Source: Nonomuraea dietziae | GTDB taxonomy: Bacteria; Actinomycetota; Actinomycetes; Streptosporangiales; Streptosporangiaceae | Direction: 5' to 3' | Assembly: GCF_014195505.1 (NCBI RefSeq) | Contig: NZ_JACIBV010000001.1 | Span: 7,502,001 to 7,566,000 of the forward strand | DNA length: 64,000 nucleotides | Shown: positions 7,301 through 15,919 of the stretch, one piece after another | Position numbering within the stretch: position 1 is the stretch's first letter | Layout: every line of letters begins with the position of its first letter | Translations under genes and position numbers: made by a program | Notes under the pieces: model-generated | What the model was told of the DNA's origin: nothing | Seen by the model: only the letters and a program-made list of their open reading frames with translations | The model's database searches: none

Positions 7301-8677
7301 TCAGCCCGGCGCGGGCAGATCCAGCGCGGCGGGGCCGGCGTGCTCCAGCACCGTGCGCTTGACCAGGTTGGCGTTGACCAGCGGGCGGTAGGCGTAGACC
7401 TCGGCGGGGGCCCAGCCCACGTCAGTGGTGAACTCCAGCGCGGTCCACGCGGGCGGGGCGCTCCCCGCCGCGGCGGCCTTGGCCAGCTCGGCCGCCTTGG
7501 CCGCCTCGAACTTGCGCCTGGCCACGGCGACCACGTCGACGGGGCGGCCGTTGAACCAGGAACGCCTGTCGAAGAACCGGTGCGCGTTCCAGTTCTGGAC
7601 CACGATGTCCTGCGGCCCGTCGTACTCGAAGGCGTTGTGCTCGGAGTAGACCCTGGACTCGATGCCCAGGCCGAGGTAGTGGCTCGGACCGCCGAGGTCG
7701 TTGCTGACCAGGGGCTGCTCTCCGGTCATCGAGCCCCTGTAGTAGTTGTTGAAGACGTGCACGGCGCCGTAGCGGACGCGTGGCGAGCGCTGCGAGACGC
7801 CGTCGAAGAGGTTGCCGTAGTAGGTGACGCGCAGCTTGCCGCGATCCCTGTCGCCTCTGCCGTCGCCGGAGCCGACCAGCATGTTCTTGTCGTGGTTGAC
7901 GAAGCGGTTGTAGGAGACGGTGATGAGGTCGGAGCCGTCCTCGATGTCGAGCAGGCCGTCGTGGCGGTTGACCGGCTTGCCGTTGGGGCCGGTAGGAGCG
8001 TCCCTGTCGAGGCGCTGCCCATCGGTGAAGGCGCAGTGGTCGATCCAGATCCTGGAGCCCGTGACGATCCCGAACGCCTTGAAGCGGGCGTTCCACGAGC
8101 CGCTCTCCCCGTCACCGGGGTCCCAGCTGGTGAAGTGATCGATGGGCGACTCCAGCTCGAGGCCGCGCACGATGATGTTCGAGCCGGTGTTGACCGAGAG
8201 GAAGACGCCCTCGAGGCGGGCGTCGGCGCCGATGCCGAGCAGCGTGGTGTCGCTCGGCACGGTGAGCTGGATCTGCCGCTTCTGGTTGTTCGAGCCGGTC
8301 TGCCTGAGCCTGCGCATCTGGCCGCACCACGCGTGGGCCTGGTCGCTCCACACCTTGCCGCCGACGAAGCATGCCAGGTACTTGCCGAGGTCGTAGCCCG
8401 GCGCGTAGTCCTGCTCGCCGAGCAGGACGCCGTCGTCGGTCTGGTTGCCGTAGATCGTCCCGCGTACGTGGATCGTCTTGGGCCCGCCGGTGGCCAGGGC
8501 GTCCTTGAGCTCCTTGCGGGTGGTGACGACGTGGACAGGGCCGCCCGCGCCGCCGGTGGCGTGCTCGCCCCACCCGATGGGGCGGTCCGGATCGGGCAGC
8601 GGCGGGACGGCGTGCGCGGGTGGCGCCACGGCCAGCGCGCAGGCGAGTGCGGTGATCAGAGTGAGGGTGCGGCGCAC
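7301..8677 (-). CDS. Secreted pectate lyase-like polysaccharide lyase (PL1 type)
   Basis: 458 aa with a Sec signal peptide (positive MRR, hydrophobic core, cleavage near AHA-VP at residue 24). The body has right-handed beta-helix features and PL1-type motifs: WIDHCAF followed by DGLLDIEDGSDLITVSYN, and RSPRVRYGAVHVFNNYY, where the arginine acts as base in PL1 enzymes. It would cleave polygalacturonate outside the cell by beta-elimination. It lies 80 bp downstream of the Gfo/Idh-PmoA gene on the same strand, probably at the end of the operon that starts at 13462. It supplies oligogalacturonides for the two importers of this island. Confidence 0.87.
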   Translation of the reverse strand: MRRTLTLITALACALAVAPPAHAVPPLPDPDRPIGWGEHATGGAGGPVHVVTTRKELKDALATGGPKTIHVRGTIYGNQTDDGVLLGEQDYAPGYDLGKYLACFVGGKVWSDQAHAWCGQMRRLRQTGSNNQKRQIQLTVPSDTTLLGIGADARLEGVFLSVNTGSNIIVRGLELESPIDHFTSWDPGDGESGSWNARFKAFGIVTGSRIWIDHCAFTDGQRLDRDAPTGPNGKPVNRHDGLLDIEDGSDLITVSYNRFVNHDKNMLVGSGDGRGDRDRGKLRVTYYGNLFDGVSQRSPRVRYGAVHVFNNYYRGSMTGEQPLVSNDLGGPSHYLGLGIESRVYSEHNAFEYDGPQDIVVQNWNAHRFFDRRSWFNGRPVDVVAVARRKFEAAKAAELAKAAAAGSAPPAWTALEFTTDVGWAPAEVYAYRPLVNANLVKRTVLEHAGPAALDLPAPG

Positions 8678-8756
8678 GGTACTCCTTGAGAGGTCGGTGA
8701 GCCCGTACGGCTCTGGCGTCGCGGTGCCGTACGGGGGAAGGAGGAGGGTCAGCCGC

Positions 8757-10655
8757 TCACGCGACCCCGCCCGCCAGCTCTGCGGCGGCCGCCCTGTCGA
8801 GCCGACCGTCCGCCACGACGGTGACCACGCGCCTGCTCAGCGTGTGCGCGACCTCAAGAGGTCGCTCCCATGCCAGCGCGGGGCCCACGCCGGGATACTC
8901 CGACACCCTGACGAACCACGGGTCGGGAGGGCCGCACTGAACGAAGACCAGGCTCCACGCGTCGGACGCCATGGCCAGCCACCGCGTCACGCTTCCGTGG
9001 ACGTCGCTCTCGCCCTCGCCCTCGGCGGTGAACACCTCCAGGCGCGTGGAGGCCGCAGGCGCCCGCCAGAAGAACCCGCCGTATCCCGCGCCCGGCCTTC
9101 CCTTGCACGCCGAGCTCCTGATCTCCAACGGCTCGGCCACCGTGAGCGTGAAGGAGAAGTCCAGCGCCCACGCCTGCCCATGGGGGCGCGCCAGCACGGT
9201 TCTCTGCTCGCGCGCGACGGCCGCGCCGTCGGGCCCGAGCCAGGTCAGCGCCTCCCTGAACCCCTGCTCGAGCTCCTCGAAGACGTCGTGCCGCTGGTGG
9301 CCGTGGTCGTCGAGCCAGGTGGGCCCGCTGCCCTCGACGAAGGTCCTTCCGCCCCAGAAGTTCACGCCGCCGACGTCCGCGACGGCCAGGCTGACACCGA
9401 GGTGGTGGACGTGGTCGGCGGGGCGGAACTCGCTCACCTCCACGCCCCCGAGCGTCCGCACCGGATGCAGGTAGGGCCGGGGGGAGTCGGTGACGGGCAG
9501 CGCGGGCCTCCAGACGTACGAGGCCACGGGGGTCGTGCCGGCCCGCAGCTCCCGCCTGCCCGCCCACGGCGCGCCCAGCTCGGAGAACAGGGCCAGCCGC
9601 TCGGCGCTCAGGTCGGTCAGCTCCCTGACGCCTTCGACCTCGCGGCGGCCTGGGTGGATCCTCTGGTGCTCCTCCGCGATCGGCAGCGGGTCGGGCGCGA
9701 GCCGCACCGCCTCGAGGAACTCCATGAACGCCCCCGTCCTGGCCAGCGGAGCCAGGAGCTCGGCGCCGGTCGTGACGTGCTCGACCAGGTTCTCCAGCAG
9801 GTCCGCGCGCGGGTGGACGGCGCCGTCGAGCTCGTCGGTGGTGTAGACGAGCCGGGCCGTGCCGCCGGTGCCGTGCACGACCAGGTAGGGCTCGGTGCGC
9901 CCGGTGGCGCACAGCGTCACCGCCACCGTGATCACCCGGCCGTCGGCGAGCCTGATCCTGGCGGCTGAGGTGTCGTCCGCCTCGATCGGGTTGGCGTGGA
10001 AGAGCTCGAGCTCCACCGAGGCGACGGAGCCGAGCTCCTCGGCCCCCGCGGCCGCCAGCGCGGTGGCGGTCGCATGGGCGAAGGGGTTGGTGAGCGCGCC
10101 GTCCACCACGTCCTGGCCGTTCAGGCGGCGACGGCCGGACCACGGCGAGCGGGTGAAGTAGTCGGAGGGGCGCTCCCACGCCCCCGCCACCCCGATGCCG
10201 TGGATGTCGCCGAGCTCGCCGGAGGCGATGAGCTCGCGCAGCGCGGGCACGGCCGAGGAGCCGAGGCTCTGGAAGCCGACCTGGCAGCCGAGCCCGCTCT
10301 CCCGCTGGGCCGAGACGATCCGTTCGAAATCGGCGAGCGAGGCGGCGGGAGGCTTCTCCAGCAGGACGTGCGAGCCGGCCCGCAGGGCGGTGACGGCGAG
10401 GTCCGCGTGGGTGTTGATGGGCGTGCACAGGATCGTGATCTCGGCGCCCGTGCCCTTGACCAGCGCGGCGAGGTCGCCGGGGCCCGCCTGCTCCGGAGCG
10501 CCCAGACCGTGCAGCGTGGCGGCCTCCACGGGACGCACGTCGCAGATCCCCGCCAGCTCGACCAGGCCGCGCGCCGTGAGCCTGCGCAGGTTGTCCAGGT
10601 GCGAGCGGCCGTGGCCGTACGCGCCCGCGAGCACCACCCTCGTCACGCCGCCCAT
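8757..10655 (-). CDS. Gfo/Idh/MocA oxidoreductase fused to a PmoA-like (DUF6807) domain
   Basis: 632 aa, about twice a normal Gfo/Idh/MocA protein. Residues 1-340 hold the Rossmann domain (VVLAGAYGHGRSHL) with the family EKPP motif near residue 100 and the C-terminal sheet domain. Residues about 350-632 match the PmoA-like family in features such as RPYLHPVRTLGG and HHLGVSLAVADVGGVNFWGG. NAD(P)-dependent oxidation, reduction or lyase chemistry on a sugar acid is likely. The role of the PmoA-like part is unknown. ATG 10655 overlaps the enolase gene by 13 bp; GTG 10646 (GTGA overlap) is an equally plausible start. It shares an operon with kdgD copy 2. Confidence 0.78.
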   Translation of the reverse strand: MGGVTRVVLAGAYGHGRSHLDNLRRLTARGLVELAGICDVRPVEAATLHGLGAPEQAGPGDLAALVKGTGAEITILCTPINTHADLAVTALRAGSHVLLEKPPAASLADFERIVSAQRESGLGCQVGFQSLGSSAVPALRELIASGELGDIHGIGVAGAWERPSDYFTRSPWSGRRRLNGQDVVDGALTNPFAHATATALAAAGAEELGSVASVELELFHANPIEADDTSAARIRLADGRVITVAVTLCATGRTEPYLVVHGTGGTARLVYTTDELDGAVHPRADLLENLVEHVTTGAELLAPLARTGAFMEFLEAVRLAPDPLPIAEEHQRIHPGRREVEGVRELTDLSAERLALFSELGAPWAGRRELRAGTTPVASYVWRPALPVTDSPRPYLHPVRTLGGVEVSEFRPADHVHHLGVSLAVADVGGVNFWGGRTFVEGSGPTWLDDHGHQRHDVFEELEQGFREALTWLGPDGAAVAREQRTVLARPHGQAWALDFSFTLTVAEPLEIRSSACKGRPGAGYGGFFWRAPAASTRLEVFTAEGEGESDVHGSVTRWLAMASDAWSLVFVQCGPPDPWFVRVSEYPGVGPALAWERPLEVAHTLSRRVVTVVADGRLDRAAAAELAGGVA

Positions 10656-11695
10656 GTCAGCCCCAGCCCGGGGCGCCCTGCCGACCGCAGCGCGGCGCCC
10701 TCGATCACCACGGGGTACGGCTCGGCGAGCAGGCCGAGGTCGGCCAGCGACGCGTCCTCGACCAGCTCCACCATCGCGGGATGGTGCAACGTGAGGGCCA
10801 GCTGCCCCGACAGCTCCGTGAGCAGGTGCGGATGGACGGGGACGCCGAAGGTGCGGGCCAGCTCCGCGATCCGCAGGAACGGGGTGATTCCGCCGACCCT
10901 GACCACGTTGGGCTGGACCACGTCGCACGCGCCCGCGGTCAGCAGGTCGCGGAAGCCGTAGGTGGTGTAGACGTTCTCGCCCACCGCCACGGGGACATCG
11001 ATGCGGCGGCGCAGCTCCACGTGGGCGGCGAGGTCGTCGGCCTGCAGCGGCTCCTCGATCCAGTGCAGGTCGTACGGCTCGAGCGCGGCGATCGCGCGCC
11101 TGGCCCTGTGCAGGTCCCAGCGCTGGTTGGCGTCGATCATCAGGAGCGTGCCAGGACCGACGATCTCGCGCACCGTCGCGACCCGCTCGACGTCCTCCGC
11201 CAGGTCGGGCCTGCCCACCTTGACCTTGACGGCGGGCAGGCCCGCCGCCGCCCAGCGCTTGGCCTGCCCGGCCAGCTCGTCGAGCGAGTAGTGCAGGTTG
11301 ACGCCGCTGCCGTAGACGGGAACGCTCTCGCGGCGCGGTCCGAGCACGTTCACGAGAGAGTCCTGCCCGCAGCGCAGGTCCCAGAGCGCCAGGTCGATCC
11401 CCGCCAGAGCGATCGTGGTGATCCCTCCTGCCCCCGCCTCTCTCAGGTGCCGCCACAGCCGGTCCCAGACCAACTCGGGGTGGGCGGGCAGTCCGATCAG
11501 CGCCTCGCGGACGTCATGGTCGAGCAGGGCCCGCACGGCGTGCGCGCCGATCTGCGGCGTCCAGGAGAACCCGGTGCCCTTGCGCCCGTCGGCCAGCGTG
11601 ATCTTGCAGACGATCACATGGTTGTGCCGCACGTCCTCGCCCCACGGACGGCGCAGCGGCACCGACCTGAGCGTGGTCCTCAGGTCGGTGATCAT
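10643..11695 (-). CDS. Enolase-superfamily (mandelate racemase/muconate lactonizing type) sugar-acid enzyme
   Basis: 350 aa. Visible catalytic-barrel landmarks are VKVKVG (Lys on strand 2), LMIDANQRW, HWIEEPL and AVGENVY (metal ligands Asp/Glu/Glu), and HPHLLTEL near the end. In this pathway the step between aldarate or aldarolactone and 5-keto-4-deoxyglucarate is done by a superfamily member (galactarate/glucarate dehydratase or galactarolactone cycloisomerase), and this is the only candidate in the window. ATG 11695 overlaps the stop of kdgD copy 2 (ATGA). Which acid it takes cannot be read from sequence alone. Confidence 0.8.
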   Translation of the reverse strand: MITDLRTTLRSVPLRRPWGEDVRHNHVIVCKITLADGRKGTGFSWTPQIGAHAVRALLDHDVREALIGLPAHPELVWDRLWRHLREAGAGGITTIALAGIDLALWDLRCGQDSLVNVLGPRRESVPVYGSGVNLHYSLDELAGQAKRWAAAGLPAVKVKVGRPDLAEDVERVATVREIVGPGTLLMIDANQRWDLHRARRAIAALEPYDLHWIEEPLQADDLAAHVELRRRIDVPVAVGENVYTTYGFRDLLTAGACDVVQPNVVRVGGITPFLRIAELARTFGVPVHPHLLTELSGQLALTLHHPAMVELVEDASLADLGLLAEPYPVVIEGAALRSAGRPGLGLTWAA

Positions 11696-12567
11696 GCCGA
11701 TACCAGCCTGAGGCCGGTGCCGATCAGCTCGTCGAGCTCGCGCACGTGCTGGGGGGTGAGGTCGGTCAGCGGCGCCCTGACCGGGCCGACGTCCAGGCCC
11801 CGCAGCCGAAGCCCCGCCTTGACCAGGGAGACCGCGTAGCCGGGAACCCTGCTGCGCAGCTCGACCAGCGGCGCGTAGAACTCCTCCAGCAGCCGGTCGT
11901 GGCCGTTGAAGTAGGCGACGGCGATCTCGGGGGCGAAGGCGAACACCGCCGAGGAGTAGAGCTCGATGCCGAGAGCGCGGTAGGCGGGCATGGTCAGCTC
12001 GGCGGTCGGCAGGCCGTTGAAGAAGGTGAAGCCGGGGCCGATCTCCCTGCGCACCGCCAGCACGGTGCGCTGCAGCCTGTCGACGTCGCCCAGGCCGTCC
12101 TTGAGCCCGATCACGCCGGGGACGCGGGCCAGCTCCACCACCGTCTCGGGGTCGAGCACCACCGAGCCGCGCTGGTAGATGATCACCGGCAGCTCGGCGG
12201 CCACCGCGCGCACGTAGGCGGTGAACCCCGCTCCGGTGCCCTGAGCCAGGTAGGGCGGCATGAGGAGCAGTCCGTCCGCGCCGGCCGCGCGCGCGGCGCG
12301 CGCCTGCTCCAGCGCCGCGCCGAGCGGCCCGCCCGCCCCTGCCAGCACCGGCACCCTGCCCTGGACGGTGTCGGTCGCCACCGCTACGGCACGGGCGTGC
12401 TCGTCCTGCGACAGGGCGGAGAACTCTCCCGTGCCGCAGGCCACGAAGACAGCGCCGGGGTCGTTGGCCAGGCCCTTGCCGATGTGCTCGGCGAGCACGT
12501 CCTCCGCCAGCGCGCCTTCGGCGTCGAAAGGCGTCACGGGGAAGAACAGGACGCCGCTGAGATCCAT
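11692..12567 (-). CDS. kdgD: 5-dehydro-4-deoxyglucarate dehydratase, copy 2
   Basis: 291 aa, clear paralogue of the protein at 1497-2399: shared GVLFFPVTPFD start, CGTGEF loop, FFNGLPTAELT and SSAVFAFAPEIA. The Schiff-base Lys is Lys156 (GLKDGLGD) and the Tyr is Tyr131 (IYQRG). Same predicted reaction. It is embedded in the LacI-side operon (epimerase - kdgD - enolase - Gfo/PmoA - lyase), one base after the epimerase stop and overlapping the enolase start, whereas copy 1 sits in the IclR-side operon. Confidence 0.87.
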   Translation of the reverse strand: MDLSGVLFFPVTPFDAEGALAEDVLAEHIGKGLANDPGAVFVACGTGEFSALSQDEHARAVAVATDTVQGRVPVLAGAGGPLGAALEQARAARAAGADGLLLMPPYLAQGTGAGFTAYVRAVAAELPVIIYQRGSVVLDPETVVELARVPGVIGLKDGLGDVDRLQRTVLAVRREIGPGFTFFNGLPTAELTMPAYRALGIELYSSAVFAFAPEIAVAYFNGHDRLLEEFYAPLVELRSRVPGYAVSLVKAGLRLRGLDVGPVRAPLTDLTPQHVRELDELIGTGLRLVSA

Positions 12568-12568
12568 G

Positions 12569-13462
12569 TCAGATGCTCCCTTGAGAGAGTTCGGTGCGCC
12601 AGCTGCGCTTGGCCTGCCAGCCGAGGAGTCGTTCGGCCTTGGCGGAGGAGAAGGCGGGGGCGCAGCCGGTGAGAGCGGAGGCGAACTCCGCAGTGGAGGG
12701 GATGACCTTCGGCAGCAGCTCGGCCAGCGGCTCGCGGGCGAGGGCGTCCGCTGCGCCGGCGAAGAACACCTCGCCGTTGGGCAGGTCGGGCAGCCGGTCG
12801 AGGAGGGTGATCACCAGGTCGGCCGCGTCCCGCGCGTCGATGTAGTTGAACAGCGAGACGCCGGCGATGTCGGGCCTGTCCAGCCGCTCGGCCACGGTGT
12901 GGCCCGACTGGGTGGGTGCGCCTTCCCACTCCTCGGGGGCGATCACGAAACAGGGCCTGACGGCGGCCAGGCGCGTGGCGGCCGTGCGGGCGAAGGAGCG
13001 CATGGTCTCCTCGGCCACCAGTTTGGAGAGGCTGTAGGCGTTCCACGGCCTGGCCGGATGGGCCTCGTCGATGGGCAGGTAGTCGGGCGCCCAGCCGTTC
13101 GGCGAACCGTACCCGATGACGGTCGGGCTGCTGGCCACGATCACCTTGCCCACGCCGAGGGCCACCGCGGCGTCGCACACGTTGAAGGCCAGCTGCGTGT
13201 TGGTGCGGAAGGTCACCACGTCGCTCCGGCTGAACGGGGTGGCGATCGCGGCCAGGTGGACGACGGCGTCCGGGCGGAAGCGCGCGATCACCTCGTACGC
13301 CTCGCCCAGATCCGTCAGGTCGGCGGGTAGCTCGGCGGCGGCGTCGGCGGGGGTGCCCTGCGCCCTGTCCACGCCGATCACCTCGTGGCCTGCGGCGGCC
13401 AACGCGGACACGACGCTGCGCCCGAGGCGCCCCGCGCTCCCGGTGACAAGAGTTCTGCTCAC
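12569..13462 (-). CDS. NAD-dependent epimerase/dehydratase family sugar enzyme
   Basis: 297 aa extended short-chain dehydrogenase. Nucleotide-binding loop TGSAGRLGR lies at residues 6-14 and the catalytic YSLSK in mid-protein. GTG 13462 is preferred: AAGGGAAAG lies just upstream and the family starts at the Rossmann strand; the longer upstream frame would run through an operator. It is first gene of the leftward operon and divergent from LacI copy 1. Similarity to uronate dehydrogenase is weaker than for udh; an epimerase or sugar oxidoreductase acting on pectin-derived sugars is likely, exact substrate unknown. Confidence 0.75.
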   Translation of the reverse strand: MSRTLVTGSAGRLGRSVVSALAAAGHEVIGVDRAQGTPADAAAELPADLTDLGEAYEVIARFRPDAVVHLAAIATPFSRSDVVTFRTNTQLAFNVCDAAVALGVGKVIVASSPTVIGYGSPNGWAPDYLPIDEAHPARPWNAYSLSKLVAEETMRSFARTAATRLAAVRPCFVIAPEEWEGAPTQSGHTVAERLDRPDIAGVSLFNYIDARDAADLVITLLDRLPDLPNGEVFFAGAADALAREPLAELLPKVIPSTAEFASALTGCAPAFSSAKAERLLGWQAKRSWRTELSQGSI

Positions 13463-13504
13463 GGGTTGTCTTTCCCTTCTGGCAGCCCCGAGCGCGCTCA
13501 GGAC

Positions 13505-13518
13505 TGCAACCAGTTGCA
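13505..13518. promoter_or_regulatory. LacI-type operator before the leftward pectin operon
   Basis: TGCAACCAGTTGCA has perfect 6-bp inverted arms around CA, 42 bp upstream of the epimerase start. It has the form of LacI/GalR-family operators. Confidence 0.6.
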
Positions 13519-13656
13519 TGAAACACTGTCGGTGCCAGCCGGAAACGTCAAGAGCGCAATTTGATGCAGCCCGTTGACCTGGGTTCTTCGATGCCATTCG
13601 GGTCCCCGCCCGGCCGCAACCGGTCGCAGGATCGGAGGTATCTGGCCTGGTGAGGG

Positions 13657-13670
13657 TGCAACCGCTTGCG
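13657..13670. promoter_or_regulatory. LacI-type operator before lacI copy 1
   Basis: TGCAACCGCTTGCG has the classical central CG dyad of LacI-family operators (GCAA-N-CG-N-TTGC), 29 bp before the regulator start. It implies autoregulation. A weaker related sequence, CGCAACCGGTCGCA, lies at 13615-13628. Confidence 0.65.
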
Positions 13671-13699
13671 TTAGGGTGCGGCCGAGGGCTGGAGGCGTC

Positions 13700-14695
13700 A
13701 TGGCGGTGACGATCAGGGATGTGGCGCGGGCGTCGGGGGTGCATGTCTCGACGGTGTCGCGGACGTTCTCGGCTCCGCATCTGGTGAACGCGGAGACGCG
13801 TACGCGGGTGTTGGCGGTGGCTGAGGGGTTGGGGTATCGGCCTAATCGTGCGGCGCGGGCGTTGACGACGGGGCGGACGCATAATTTGGGGTTGATTGTG
13901 GCGGATATCGCGAATCCGTTTTTTCCGCCGTTGATCAAGGCTGCTCAGGCTCAGGCGCGGGAGCGGGATTATCACGTGTTCGTGGCGGACACCGATGAGG
14001 ATCCGTTGTTGGAGCAGGAGTTGATCGAGACGTTGTGCAAGCAGGTGGATGGGGTGTTGTTGTGTAGTCCGCGGTTGTCGAATCGGGTGATCGAGCGGTT
14101 GCGGGCGCAGGTGCCTTTTGTGGTGGTGAATCGTCGGTTGAAGGGTTTGACGACGGTGTTGATGGATGTGGGGCAGGGTGCGGGGGTGGCGGTGGAGCAT
14201 GTGGCGGGGTTGGGTCATCGCAGGATGGCGCTGCTGACGGGGCCGGCGGGGTCGTGGACCAGCGGAGAGATACGCCAGGCGGCCACCGACAGGACCGCCG
14301 AGCTGGGCGTGGAACTGACGGTGATCGGGCCGAACGAGCCGACCGAGCACGGCGGACTGGCCGCCGCCCAGGCGGTGGCGGCCTCGGGTGTGACGGCGGT
14401 GCTGTGCTACAACGACCTGGTCGCGCTGGGCCTGATCGAGGGGTTGAGGGAGCGCGGGGTGGACGTCCCCGGTGACGTGAGCGTCATCGGCGTGGACGAC
14501 AGCCTGCCAGGCAGGCTGAGCAGGCCGAAGCTGACCACGATCACGATGCCCACCGCCGCCGCGGGCCGCATGGCCGTCGACCTGCTGCTCGCCACCATCG
14601 CGGGCCCCGCCGCCGGCGCGCCTCCGCGCACCACCGTCAGGCTGGAGACCGGCCTGCTGATCAGAGAATCGACTCAGAGAGTGAGTTCATCGTGA
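13700..14695 (+). CDS. LacI-family regulator, mosaic copy 1
   Basis: 331 aa. The helix-turn-helix is TIRDVARASGVHVSTVSRTF at residues 4-23, followed by the hinge and periplasmic-binding-like effector core. ATG 13700 has GGAGG five bases upstream. Bases 13701-14238 match 21573-22110 with a single mismatch, and 14371-14508 match 22243-22380 exactly, without indels. Only the segment between the blocks (about residues 180-223) and the tail differ. The first block uses TTG, GAT, AAT and TTT codons rare in the neighbouring genes, while the rest is normal for the window, indicating recombination. It is likely a repressor of the flanking sugar operons via TGCAACCGCTTG-type sites; the effector is unknown. 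It is coupled to galM by a GTGA overlap. Confidence 0.9.
   Translation: MAVTIRDVARASGVHVSTVSRTFSAPHLVNAETRTRVLAVAEGLGYRPNRAARALTTGRTHNLGLIVADIANPFFPPLIKAAQAQARERDYHVFVADTDEDPLLEQELIETLCKQVDGVLLCSPRLSNRVIERLRAQVPFVVVNRRLKGLTTVLMDVGQGAGVAVEHVAGLGHRRMALLTGPAGSWTSGEIRQAATDRTAELGVELTVIGPNEPTEHGGLAAAQAVAASGVTAVLCYNDLVALGLIEGLRERGVDVPGDVSVIGVDDSLPGRLSRPKLTTITMPTAAAGRMAVDLLLATIAGPAAGAPPRTTVRLETGLLIRESTQRVSSS
13701..14238 (+). repeat. 538-bp near-identical block, copy 1 (partner 21573-22110)
   Basis: By eye it is identical to 21573-22110 except G14182 versus T22054. It covers the DNA-binding domain, hinge and first part of the effector core of the LacI gene. Base composition and codon choice are less GC-rich than the sequence on either side. 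Confidence 0.95.
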
Positions 14696-15648
14696 TATTT
14701 GGGACCACGCCCGCGGGCGACACCGTGGACCGGCACGTCCTGTCGAACGGCAGGATGCGCGCGGCGGTCCTGACCCTCGGCGCGATCGTCCAGTCGATCG
14801 AGCTGCCCGACGGCGGCGACGTCGTCCTCGGCCTGCCCACCGTGGCCGACTACCTCGAGCGCAGCCGTTACTTCGGCGCCGTGGTCGGCAGGTACGGCAA
14901 CCGCATCGCCAACGGCCGCTTCACCCTCGACGGTGTCACGTACCAGCTGCCGCTCAACAACAACGGCCACAGCCTCCACGGCGGGGAGCGCGGCTTCGAC
15001 AAGCGCCTCTGGCACGCCGACCCTGACGGCGAGCGGGCCGTCAGGCTGACCTACGTCAGCAAGGACGGCGAGGAGGGCTACCCGGGCACGCTCACCACCT
15101 CGGTCACCTACACGCTCACCGACGAGGACGAACTGCGCATCGACTACCACGCGACCACGGACGCGCCCACGGTGCTCAACCTGACCAACCACTCCTACTT
15201 CACCCTCGGCCGCCCCGCCGACGTGCGCGGGCACATCGTCACGATCGAGGCCGACCACTACCTCGACGTCGACGAGGGCAAGATCCCCCTCCCCGGCCCT
15301 CCCGCGCCCGTGCAGGGCACGCCGTACGACTTCACCGTCCCGACGCGCGTGGGCGACAGGCTGGACGGCTGCTACGACCACTGCTACGTCCTGCGGCCGG
15401 GAGGCGTGGTGCGCGTGGAGGAGCCGGTCAGCGGCAGGGCGATGGAGGTGACGACCACCGAACCTGGCGTGCAGTTCTACACCGGCCACATGCTGGACGG
15501 CGTCGCGACGCCGTACGACAGGTTCGCGGGTCTCTGCCTGGAGACGCAGCGCTTCCCCGACGCGCCCAACCGTCCCGACTTCCCCTCCGCGGTGCTGAGG
15601 CCGGGCGAGGAGCACCGCTCGACCACGGCCTACCGCTTCACCTGGTGA
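14692..15648 (+). CDS. galM: Aldose 1-epimerase
   Basis: 318 aa. It has galactose-mutarotase features: GRYGNRIANGRF near the N-terminus, NNNGHSLHGG with the first active-site His, LTNHSYFTLG with the second, and LETQRFPDAPN with the catalytic Glu. It interconverts alpha and beta anomers of aldoses released from oligosaccharides. GTG 14692 overlaps the LacI stop (GTGA), so regulator and enzyme are coupled. The adjacent ABC operon imports sugars that would need anomer equilibration. Confidence 0.9.
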   Translation: MIFGTTPAGDTVDRHVLSNGRMRAAVLTLGAIVQSIELPDGGDVVLGLPTVADYLERSRYFGAVVGRYGNRIANGRFTLDGVTYQLPLNNNGHSLHGGERGFDKRLWHADPDGERAVRLTYVSKDGEEGYPGTLTTSVTYTLTDEDELRIDYHATTDAPTVLNLTNHSYFTLGRPADVRGHIVTIEADHYLDVDEGKIPLPGPPAPVQGTPYDFTVPTRVGDRLDGCYDHCYVLRPGGVVRVEEPVSGRAMEVTTTEPGVQFYTGHMLDGVATPYDRFAGLCLETQRFPDAPNRPDFPSAVLRPGEEHRSTTAYRFTW

Positions 15649-15722
15649 GCTAGCCCCGCTCGACCTCGGGAACCGTGACGCGCCCGACTCTCGCGTCACG
15701 GTTCCCTCCGTGCTGCTTCCAC

Positions 15723-15736
15723 TGCAACCGCTTGTA
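15723..15736. promoter_or_regulatory. LacI-type operator before the second ABC operon
   Basis: TGCAACCGCTTGTA matches the operator at 13657-13670 at 12 of 14 bases, in the 270-bp non-coding stretch between galM and the importer. Both LacI copies have the same reading helix and should recognise it. Confidence 0.62.
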
Positions 15737-15852
15737 GCAACCGGGTCATATTTTCAAGATTGTTGGACCGCCGACATCTGACGGAAACGCGCTGACCTGC
15801 CTCGATCGTCGTAGCGATATATCGGTAACAGTGGGGTAACGCCTGCAAAGGG

Positions 15853-15888
15853 TTGACGTAACTTTCCTCGGCGCTATAGGAAAGCGCC
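15853..15888 (+). promoter_or_regulatory. Probable promoter of the second ABC operon
   Basis: TTGACG (15853-15858) and TATAGG (15875-15880) are separated by 16 bp. A 6-bp inverted repeat GGCGCT/AGCGCC (15870-15875, 15883-15888) straddles the -10 element and may be a further protein site or a 5' hairpin. Confidence 0.55.
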
Positions 15889-15919
15889 ATCCATTCACGT
15901 CACATCGGGAGGTCCCGTG

